Positions 19,863-29,604 of a stretch of DNA of 29,604 bases are shown one piece after another. Positions within the stretch are counted from its first letter, which is position 1, and the number at the start of each line of letters is the position of its first letter. Under the pieces are notes generated by a model. That model had not been told where the DNA came from. It saw only the letters and a program-made list of their open reading frames with translations, and ran no database searches. This DNA comes from Phoronis ovalis (Eukaryota > Phoronida > Phoronidae), in contig JAOXYB010033951.1 of NCBI GenBank assembly GCA_028565635.1, positions 1-29,604 of the forward strand. The letters run 5' to 3'. A program made the translations under genes and the position numbers.

Positions 19863-22800
19863 TCATACTTTTGTGGCAGACAAGTAATGTTTACCAGTTC
19901 TAATTTTATCTAAAACTCCTGCCTTTTCTTTCAGATCAACAAATTCAGTCTGTGAATTGGTTTTTAATTTTGATGAAAACATGTTCTTCAGTTCATTAAT
20001 ATCAGGTAAAGGGTCATCTACTTCTTTACGATATTTTTCCTTCTTATCAAATTTTGTGACATTTTCGGTCTTTGGCCCGCCCGTATTTTTTAGCTGTTCC
20101 TTCTTTTTCTTAATTTCCTGCTCTTTCACCCAGACATCATATGACTGCTTGCCAACTTCACTATCCAATTTTCTGAAAATTTTAACAATTAAAAAAATGT
20201 TAAATTTAATAATATAAAACAACTTTTTTCAATTTTATTCACTAGCTGTAACACACTCCTTTAAGTTCAAGCACAACAAATTAGATCAACTAATGAACAA
20301 AACCTTAATGACATCACCATGACATGATCATCAGTTATGAGACTGATGGTCAGGATTGATCAAGATACTGAGGACATCAGATGGCTGGATTGTAAAGCAT
20401 TTAAAACTGGAATATAACATTGGAGAGCTTGGAGCAGCTTTGAAGCCTAATTTTTAAACAAAAATTAATAATTTACACTGTCCATAAAAGAAGAAAGCAT
20501 TTTGGAGTTAAATGCATGTAGAACTTAAAATATTTAAAAATAAAAAGTATAATATTCTCTAGATAGAATATGTGCTGTGTAAAGTTATCATTTTGGAAAT
20601 AATAATATTAACGCAGACTGAAAACCCCTCCAACCTACATGGTGTTACATTATATAATTGGTTCTTCTAAACATAAATGACTATAGATTTAACTATATTT
20701 GCTTCATTACATAGTTTGCAATATGTAAGTGGTGTACATGTTTGTACTTTGCGGTATTATTACACAAACTCCTAACATGTTTGCATCAAGTGCTACAGAA
20801 TAGACATAAACTCACTTTTTGTCAGCAGCCCATTTCTTCTCCTGTTGTTCTTTTTTCATTTTGGCAACACATACTTCTTCTGTAGCCTTCTTTTTGTCTA
20901 ACCAGTCTTGAAATGACTCAGCCTTGGTTTTCTTTTTTACTTTCCTTAAAGCACATACAATTGTGAAAATTAAACAATATGTTTTTTGTGTAATTCATGC
21001 ATTGAATCAAGGTTTATTTTATTTTAATAGATCCTAGGAAATGGGAAATATCATCTAAAAAAGTTTACACTTTTTCAGGTTTTACAGTCAGAGTTTATTT
21101 GGTGTAACTCTTACAACACACGTACTAGGTATACATATGAAAAAATATATTTTATGATAAAAATTCTCAGATTTGTAGTCAAAAATATAATTATTACTTT
21201 AAATATTGTGAGGTGTTTGAATTTTGGGAAATACCAAATTCTTGGAAAAAACATGGTGTAAGAAATGTGGGAATGTATTACAAATTAACGGGACTTTCAC
21301 TAACGAGACTTTCACTAAACTGGACTTGCAGTAAAAAAAGATAAATTCCATTCTGTGATTTAATTCCCAAACTAAGTATATTTTTTTGTCTTTTGTTGTA
21401 CCATTCAAATGAAAATATTTTTTTTTTACAAACCTCTTTTCTTATTTTTTGTCTTTGCTTGTAATATTAATAGAGAGTGCATTAATAACCTATGGAAGCT
21501 TTAAAGGGGAACCAAGGATTTTTTTATCTCAGATACTATTTAGATACTTGATTATGGTTTTTAAAAAAATCCTGCAAGTATAAACATCCCTGGGAGGTAT
21601 GGAAGTGACATAGAAAAAATTATATTATACAAGTGGAAAAATATTTTTCATCTAGGGGTTCAAATATTATCTTAGGGAGTCTGAGATGCACCTAGTAGTC
21701 CCAAATAATATCCAGGTGCCAAAGATAAAAGTTGGTAATACTCATAATTTATCATTAATCTTGGACCCTTAGATAGTATCTCAAACGACGAGATAAAACA
21801 TTTTTTTGCAAAATTTAAATAAATTTGCCTATACATAGCATCTTCAAACAATGAGTGTCATCAATTCACTAAGAGCAAAAGTAATTGTTTCGATGTGACT
21901 GTTTTCATATGTATATATAATACCTTTAGTTACCATACCTCAAAACATATCGAGATGGTATATTAAGCGATGCAAACATTGGTACTGACAGGATATCATT
22001 ACTTAGCACCATGAAATCAGGATGGAAACTATGTCTTCTATAACTACATATACGACCTCTTTTTTTATTACGAGATGATAATTTTGGATTCTGTTTACTA
22101 TGAGAGGATAAAGAACGTTGAAAGAATCTTGGTGTGGTTGGCTCAAGAACATAAGATGGTATGCTATAAAGAAGAAAGAAGACGATAAAGAATTGTCGAA
22201 ATAAGAATTAAAGACGTCAGACAAGTGCTAGTGACAAAGTAATTATATAAGTACATATATGCAGATTATTATTAGAATAAGTAAAGAACAATAGAGACAA
22301 TGAAAGCCCTTTTTATCTTGAAATGAAGCCAGTCTTAAAATGCCTTAAGATTTCAATTAAGTTTGAGTAGTTTTATTTGGATGAATAAGGTATCAGGATT
22401 TCCAAGATGTGGAAAACAGTTTCTAGTAAAATCAATTGTTTAAAATTAAACAACGATAGTTGACAGCTCTACAAAAGTTTTAAAATGCATGGTATTCTAT
22501 AAAAGGCAAATATGACTATGACTGGCTATCCAATAAACTATTTGAAATATGCCAACTTTGTGTAAATGCCTAGTACAATAACCCCTGTTTCACATCATGA
22601 GAATTTTTGAATATTAGAATATATACAAATTGATTTCAAAATGTAAAGTATAACATGGTATGTCTCATTTCTTCCCAAAATTAGATAACATCAAATTGAT
22701 TGTTAAGTTAGAAATCATCTACTATGGCAAGTCAGTGCTTTCAAACATTTTTGGATAGAATGCATACTCAACGTCTGAAGTATCCCGATTAAACAGACTC

Positions 22801-25800
22801 CAGTTCTTCATTGAAGGCATAGAAACTGCCTGATTTCTTATTATCAGTCTATTTTGTCCAGTGCTATGTATCAGGATAAAGAAAATAATCTTAAGAAAGA
22901 CAGTTGAGGAAAAACAGTGTCACTACATCAAGAACGGTAAATAGAAAAGATTGCTAAAAACTTAAAAGATAATGGAATTTAGTATTTTCAAGTAATTTCA
23001 TAGAAAACTGAGAAGGACATACCCATCACAGTAACCATAATTTAATTACAAGTAAACAGTAAAATGCATTGTATCATGCACAAAAAAACAGTAAATTAAT
23101 ATATTAGCTTGTAAGTTGGAAATAAAAAATTTATTTAAGAGTTATATATGACTTTAGAGTAAACTATTTCCATGAAACATATAGGACAAAGGGTGTACTT
23201 GCCACCTTGTTTAGATATAAATGTTCATTGCCACACTACTACGCATTGTATCTGCACAAACCACATTCATTGTATAAACAGGAATCACTCGTGCAAAAAC
23301 TCTTTACAAGTGCATATGCTTGTCTATGGTCGAATGACACAAGAGTTTGAGAGGATGATTACCTTACTCTACCAGCAGCAACTTCAGAACTCCTCTGTTG
23401 TGCACGGCTAGGAGCTGAATTTTGCGGAGTTTCCCTTTCTTCGATTGTTTCTAGTCTATTTAATTTAGAGCCTGCAAAATGAACAATGAATGTCATCAGT
23501 AACTGAAAATTATCCAGATAATGACATGAAATTTAACTATTACATATTAATTATAATCTACTTAATTATATGCAAGTACTGGAATGAATAAAATATCCAA
23601 CACAGCAGCAGGTCTAAGTTTCTGTGATGGAGTACATATTTAAGCTAAAGGAAATAACGTTTCGGGTCCACTCCTACATATGTTACTGGAATATTGGATG
23701 ATGCATCAGTGAAACAAATTTCCATGATATATCACAAGGACATTAGTGATCAGTAATTAGAAGTGACAGTAGCAATAAGATATAGTGTGACTGTGTGACA
23801 ATCTTTGAAATGCTATGTGTATAGTTAGGAGATTAATATAAACATGTTCAAAAACATATTTTTTAATTATTAGCAAGAAAGGTGCAAAAAGGCTTAATTG
23901 TTTTGAAATTTATCTGGCTTACATGTATTTATGATTTTTTTTAAAAGAAGCTAGAATACCTGTACTCCTTTGACTTTTCCTTGACTGGAGGGCTTCTTTA
24001 CGTTTTTCTCTATCTTCTTCAGTTCCATAGGTTTCATAAACATTTTCAAACTGCAAATTTAATTGAAGAATGATTATTTTGGTTACATTGACAACACATT
24101 GTGGTATTTTATTCAAATAATAATGATATCTTGATACAGTGATGCCAAGACTCCCTGTTTGAGGACCCATCTCCCGGTCTCCCGGTTGCAATGTCATTTC
24201 TTCTGGTTTCTGCCATTGGCTAACAAAGCATACTAAAACAGTATTTTTTTAGCTCAAATTCCACCAGATTGCAGGAAATTGCATCTTAAATTTCTGGGGG
24301 AGCATGCCTCCGGACACCCTAGCAGGGCGTACCTTCGCTACGCGATTGAGCCTGCGGAGCTCACACAAAAATCTCCCTGTTTTGACATCCATGGACTTGG
24401 CATCTCTGTTGATATCATTTCAGTTGTAACAGCTGACAGCACAAAAACAAAACAAAATAACTAACATTAACACTCAATTATTGTCACTTTTCAATTATAA
24501 CCCTTTCACACCCAGAGACTTAATAAGTGAACAGGAGATGAGGAAGGCCATGGACACCTGGAAGAGAGTGACAAAAGATAAATGAGACTATGTATTCTAA
24601 TTATAACATCACATCAAGAGCAGAGAAATAGAATAGAACAAAAATGGAGTATAGACTTTATAAAGAATGATGAGTAGAGGCGGCAATGATTGGACATTTA
24701 GCTGGAAAACGAAGCTGATTTTAAAACAGTATTATATATCTGTACAACACAATGAATGCATTATAATAATTATAGTTAGTTTTCAAATATTAAAATAAAC
24801 TTCATCGATGTAATCACATCTATTTGCAAAGCTCTATTAAGCAACTGTTTTAACATAGGAGTACTCAACATCTCTACATGAAATGCAATGGATTAAAGGT
24901 AGGTTGAATAAAAGGTTTCTTGACAAAAAGACCCAGGGGGGCAGTCAATATGAAAGTGGGTACGCATGTTCGAACAACATTTTGTGTGAAAGGGTATGTT
25001 TTTCAAACACACGTTACACGCTTAGGGTCTGTTTTTTGGCTAAAATCACGAAAGGGGTGTGACACTTCGTTAGGGCCATTTTTCCCCAAAAATCACTTCC
25101 TTAGGGGTGTATTTTTTTGCAGAATTTCACTTCGTTAGGGGCTTTTTGAAAAGCCGACTTTCTTATTGACTGCCCCCTCAGGAAAAAAGAATGCCATTTC
25201 TTCATAAATACCTTATGAGTTACATAACACACAAAGATCAACTAGGTACAGTGTATCAGAAAAGGAGTATGTGAACTTATTATATTAAAATATTATAAAT
25301 ACCTCATCCTCCTCTTCACTGTCATCGTCATAATTTGCAGGTAAAACTTTCACTGATTTTTTTGCTTCTAAAGCAGTCCCTTCAAACTCTTGAGTGGATA
25401 ATACATTAGCAAAGTATATTTGTGCACTAGAACCATTAAGCCATACAGGAAATGCAGAGTCGAAAAACTGATGTGCCATAAGATCTGTTTCTTGTGACTT
25501 GGGTTTAGCAGTAACAGCATTTGCACGCTGTTGCCATCTCCATAAAAATAAGTGTCTTTCACAATCTTTTTGTCCAAACTTTGCTGCAACGCTCAATGCA
25601 TTGTCTCCAAATTTGTCAAGTGCATCAATATCAGCTCCTAAAAAAATATCATAAATATAAACAAATTGCATTGAGCATTATTATACATTAATATCTTCCT
25701 GTAGTATATATACATAGATTTTTACAAAAACAGCTGTATTAAATCTAGAGGTTACATAATGTCCATCACATGATATATTAACATTTTTATAATTATATTT

Positions 25801-28363
25801 TATTTACATGTACACTACAGTACAGAGATATAGAGATATAGGCTATGATAGTATTTATTTATATTGATGTGCTATTTTAGTACTAAAACCAAATGAGCGA
25901 ATATACTGGTATACACTTTTCACATTGTACTTTTACTTCAAGTTGTACAGTCATATACAATACAAGCAGAAAGATCTTTTTATTAAGTGTTTTTATATGG
26001 GAAAGAATGCTTAATGCAAATGGAAGTAAAGTATCAATGAAAAAGATATGCCTATACACCCTTAACCAAATCCTACCTTAGAGGCAAATCCAATCAGAAC
26101 AAAGGACATAAATACCTAATCTAAATAGGTTAGTCGGGGTATTAATGTTTTAAGTGATGATAGTGAACGATCTACAAAATTGATGTAGTACAATGAGAGT
26201 ATGAGGTGGTAACTAGAAATGACATGGCTGCAGGCTGACTTGCAAATCAAAGGATGGATAAAAAAGTGCTGTCCACAACTATGCAGTAGAATACAATACG
26301 CAAGAATTAAACTACAGTAATGAAACAAAGATACATCATATTTAAAAAAATCAAATTGTGCTTTCTGACAGATGCACACAACAGTATAAGTAACATCACA
26401 CACATGGACAAACGGTTCTATAATCGGATTAACATAGTTGTGGTAATGTAGAGTTCACATTAATCTATAATTATTAAGTACTTCCTGGTAAACCACGCTA
26501 ATTAGTCTTGAAATAACAAACGTTATACAATCAACTATACCTTTATCTAGCAGAGAATCAACAATGTTTCCATGACCCTGTGATGCAGCCACATGCAATG
26601 CAGATCGTCCTAGGCCTGTTGTAGCATTTATGTCAGCACCTATAATTTAATGTGATGACATAAAATACCTATAGTTAACAACACTGATGTATAAAATGTT
26701 GGACAGAAAACAACATTTTTGCCTACTTTAAATCTAACTTCAGATATTTTTATAGGTTCAAATACAATTTATTTTACACATCAAATGAATGGGATAATGT
26801 TTGAGATATCACTATGTATCTCAAATTTTGACAGTGATGTCAATATATGCGTTTACAGCACTTTACTCAGGTTGGATCTTACTCTAAATATTCTGGCAGA
26901 TCACAGCAAATGAGAACAATTATAAAGACATCAACACTTAATAAATATAAATTTTGAGATACCTGCATCAACAATATTTTCACACATTCTCTTATTGCCT
27001 CGGTGTGCAGCTAGAAACAAGGATGTAAAAGCTCTTTCTTTAAGTAAAGAATCCCTGTTCTTCTTAGACATGTAGTCACTGCTTGGTGTGTGGTATACTG
27101 CACCAGGAGATACACCAAGTTGGAACAACTAGAAAAAGAAGTTAATGTGTAATTTTACAATAAGAGTACATACATCACGTATACTAGAAGAATTACTAAA
27201 TATTATATTATAAATTCTAAAAGTATCAAACTTAATCCTGTCTAATTAAACTGCATCACTGATGTTAAGTCTCCAAGTTTTTAGGTCATCCTAAATACAA
27301 AATTTGCAGTTTCAGCCAACTTGACAAGTGTGAAGTAATAAACATAAAACTCCTGATCTCAGTGCACAATTACAATCTTGAGATTTTTTATCAGGATAAC
27401 ATTTCATCTCACTGGTTTAAATATAAGTGTCATTACAGGTTTTTGTGGAATTAATATAAATGATATTTAGTTCAAACATTTGTATTTATATAACCTCTAC
27501 ACTGAACTTCAAGTAAGACATCGTTTGGATGGATACATGTATGTGTACAATTGAAGACAGCAAAAAAAGAAATCTCTAAAATAATGGGGTATCTTAACCT
27601 TCAACTTAAGGCACACGGCATAAAAAATGACAAGGTAATTAACCTTCAAGTTATATAGTATATGTTTAGAAAGAGCAAGATGAAACATACATGTTCTACA
27701 TCATTGTTGGCTACAGATGTTACTAATGATGTCCAAGTGTTCCAAACTTTTAAACAAATTGTTCCTCCAGGGACAATGTCATGAGAACGGATGTCAGAAT
27801 CATCTAACATTTCAGCTGAAACATAAAATGATTTATAATTCCACATGCCAATAGATGTGATAATTCAAAGTAACGATTAGTTTTTAAGCATATTTTGCAA
27901 CACTTCAAAAAAATGTTTAGTTATTTAAATTGTAAATATATATCAGTCTGGTAGACATAACCCATATGTTTACTATTATATGTTTGTTGTATTACAAACT
28001 AAGGTACTAAAAGAACAGTTTACTTTGTTTCATCATCTGTTCTAAAAATACTCAATAGGTTCAAGTCAACAATCTGAATTTACTAACCATGAGTAATTAA
28101 TTACACATACCTTCATCTAAGTATGTTAATCTTTGTAAATGTTTTGGTATCCCTGCAGCATACTCTATGTAGTTCTTTAATTCACCTATCTTCATGTCAA
28201 GAGTTACAAACTTCAACGGGAACTTTTCTCCAGTGGTCAGCAATTTCACATACATTTTTACATGTCCACTATTTCTGCCATTACTGACACTGTTACTATT
28301 ATTGTCATTTCGACTAAGAGATTGTCTCGTACTAGAGGCAGTAGCACTTCGTTTTGCACTCAT
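19863..28363 (-). CDS. ANKRD60: ANKRD60-like ubiquitin-like/ankyrin repeat protein, nine exons, 538 aa
   Basis: Exons: 28363-28111, 27815-27691, 27128-26963, 26639-26541, 25637-25303, 24050-23960, 23471-23363, 20944-20816, 20172-19863. All junctions are GT/AG and phases run 1,0,1,1,0,1,2,2, summing to 1617 nt (538 codons plus TGA). Residues 1-36 are Ser/Asn-rich. A ubiquitin-like domain follows (about 37-115), with GIPKHLQRLTYLDE and the DIVPGGTICLKVW end typical of ANKRD60/ANKUB1 proteins. Ankyrin repeats occupy exons 3-5 (SLFLAAHRGNKRMCENIVDAG, GRSALHVAASQGHGNIVDSLL, GDNALSVAAKFGQKDCERH). An acidic stretch (DDDSEEEDE) ends exon 5. Exons 6-9 add a lysine- and glutamate-rich helical tail with two F/Y..W segments (SFQDWLDKKK, SYDVWVKEQ). 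Vertebrate ANKRD60 is poorly characterised, so the role is unknown. The ortholog call rests on the UBL-ankyrin order; ANKUB1 is the alternative. An additional small exon in the 2.4-kb intron 7 cannot be excluded. Confidence 0.85.
20945..23362 (-). other. ANKRD60: Intron 7 of the ANKRD60-like gene
   Basis: Donor GTAAG|GTAATC at 23363/23362 and acceptor CTTTAAG|GAAAG at 20945/20944, both phase 2. No repeat or nested gene is recognised within its 2.4 kb. It is the longest intron of the gene, and the place where a missed small exon would most likely be. Confidence 0.75.
24265..24372. mobile_element. GC-rich repeat fragment with a GGGGGAGCATGCC core
   Basis: Within intron 5, the sequence around TTTCTGGGGGAGCATGCC, then CCGGACACCCTAGCAGG, is sharply more GC-rich than its surroundings. 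A motif of this form is one I recall as recurring in many marine invertebrate genomes in transposon-related sequence, but I cannot name the family. Only a short piece is present and no reading frame of a transposase is visible. The homology is from memory, not searched. Confidence 0.35.
24933..25182. mobile_element. 250-bp TIR element (MITE-like) in intron 5
   Basis: The left end (24933-24961) and the reverse complement of the right end (25154-25182) share GGGGCAGTCAATA and continue with matching GAAAGT.GG, about 26 bp of imperfect terminal inverted repeat. AAAAAGA precedes the left end and AAAAAAGA follows the right end, a possible 7-bp target-site duplication. Inside are three imperfect units with CACTTC.TTAGGG at 25063, 25094 and 25128. 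No coding capacity. It does not resemble copies A and B. Confidence 0.75.
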
Positions 28364-29604
28364 TTTTTAAAATGAAATTAACCCTCGTAGAGACGCCAAT
28401 TAGAGTAAAAACAGATAGATAATACTCATACTACATTCAGCTGAGCAAAATCCACCTCTTGTGTAAGCGTTAATCCCTATGAACTAGGATCCTTACTTAT
28501 TCTCGTTAAAATAAAAGTGTTTCTTGTGGAGAAATAACGTATACTTCCTAAAGAAATTTAATAATTTTACTTGGTACAATTTAATTTCTTTTACTACCGT
28601 CCATATTGTTTATTTGCATCGCGTGGCTACGAAACAAACCAAATATGTTTTAGATTTATGGGAAAATACAAATACACCAATAGTTTATGAAAAGTATTTT
28701 TGTTATTTTTATTATAAAATTTTAAATACTGAATATTAATTATTATTATCATTAAAAAAATTTATGAAATGTCTAAAAATCTATTTGATAGTAACGCGGC
28801 TCGTATTGCAGAAATGTGACAAATGCTGAACTATAGGACGCAAATGCCCGGATATAGGACAGCAACGGGGGCTTTCGAAAGTGTCCGAAATTTTTCCATA
28901 TAAAATGTTGCCTTCGCTGCTTAGAAATGCTGCCCGAGCATCTGTAAGAACCTTTATTTATCAAAGCAGTATTATTTTGCATTTTCTTCTGACAGATTTC
29001 AGAAAAAAAGATAGTATGACTGTAAAAGGGTCCTGGTAAAACTAAAAGGGTCAACAAAAGTCAAAACCAGTCGGACTCGGAGGATGAGAGAAGAATTATA
29101 CTCGAAGTTGAGTGTTGACAAGTTTTTTAAACAATTATTAAATATTGGATTTATTTTTTATAGGCGCAGACGATCAGAAATTTTCACAGAACAACTACTG
29201 TGCTGAGCGACCAATTGTTTGTGGTTAGTGTTATAACTGTTATATGCCAAAAATTCCAATTATACAAATTATAGATACCCTATAAATTGCGTGTGTGTAG
29301 TATATACTTCACATTTTTTGTTGTACCGAGGCTATTCCTTGACTTAATAGACACCGTGAAGTAGAGATGCATGTTTATAAGAAGTTTTTCTTTGACTAGC
29401 ATTCTTCAAATACATGTCTTGCAACACTAGTTCTAAAAATTAGACTAGAACTTTACTATTCAAAAACTATCGTCTTTCGAAATTATCAAAAAGAATGAAA
29501 ATTCTCATACAGCAATGCTCGAATGTCTCAGTTTGATCTTATCAATAAAAAAATATATAAATATTTCTTATACAAGTTTAACGAGTTTTTACAAAGCGGC
29601 TGTA
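28364..29604. other. Upstream flank of the ANKRD60-like gene, no gene recognised
   Basis: The promoter of the ankyrin gene should lie in the first few hundred bases, but no obvious CCAAT, TATA or ciliary X-box motif is visible. A short direct repeat ATAGGAC(G/A)CAA occurs at about 28833 and 28854. The 94-aa open frame at 28773-29057 (-) shows no domain. The right edge has no recognisable feature. Confidence 0.45.

Noticed and set aside
28050-28075. GGTTCAAGTCA resembling a tRNA B box.
   Set aside because: No A box or cloverleaf partner arms could be found at the right distance.
28773-29057. 94-aa - strand frame upstream of the ankyrin gene.
   Set aside because: No domain, no splice context, and amino-acid composition is typical of random AT-rich sequence.

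Overview
This is eukaryotic, very AT-rich DNA with spliced genes. The gene content (a Par-6 polarity gene, a molluscan-style Toll-like receptor, a nucleotidyltransferase-TPR protein of a kind expanded in marine invertebrates, and an ANKRD60-like ubiquitin/ankyrin protein) points to a lophotrochozoan, most likely a bivalve mollusc. The species cannot be fixed from sequence alone.

Layout. Positions 1-1044 hold the last coding exon of par-6 on the + strand (semi-CRIB, PDZ, acidic tail, C-terminal PDZ ligand), followed by a long 3' UTR that probably ends near an AATAAA at 3885. Positions 4371-12202 form an accessory block. A TIR-flanked non-autonomous element lies at each end in opposite orientation (4371-4741 and 11886-12202), and between them on the - strand sits a full-length but broken Toll-like receptor gene (6236-9289) with two in-frame stops, one frameshift and one preserved intron. 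Small palindromic hairpins, one nested inside the first element with flanking direct repeats, are also found here. An unrecognised two-exon candidate lies at 11163-11501 (+).

Positions 13067-15700 (-) hold an intact intronless 877-aa gene: a GlnD/DUF294-type nucleotidyltransferase module followed by about six 43-aa TPR repeats, with a possible N-myristoylation start. Nothing is recognised from 15701 to 19862. Positions 19863-28363 (-) hold a nine-exon gene whose splice phases join perfectly into 538 codons: a ubiquitin-like domain, ankyrin repeats and a charged helical tail, best matched to ANKRD60. Its introns carry a 250-bp TIR element and another repeat fragment. From 28364 to the end is its upstream flank.

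The genes do not form an operon or a pathway. Two of them (the TLR and the NTase-TPR) belong to families that are expanded and fast-turning in bivalves, and they sit between two conserved single-copy-type genes (par-6 and the ANKRD60-like gene). This looks like an accessory, repeat-rich insert between conserved anchors. All identities come from reading the translations; no search was run.
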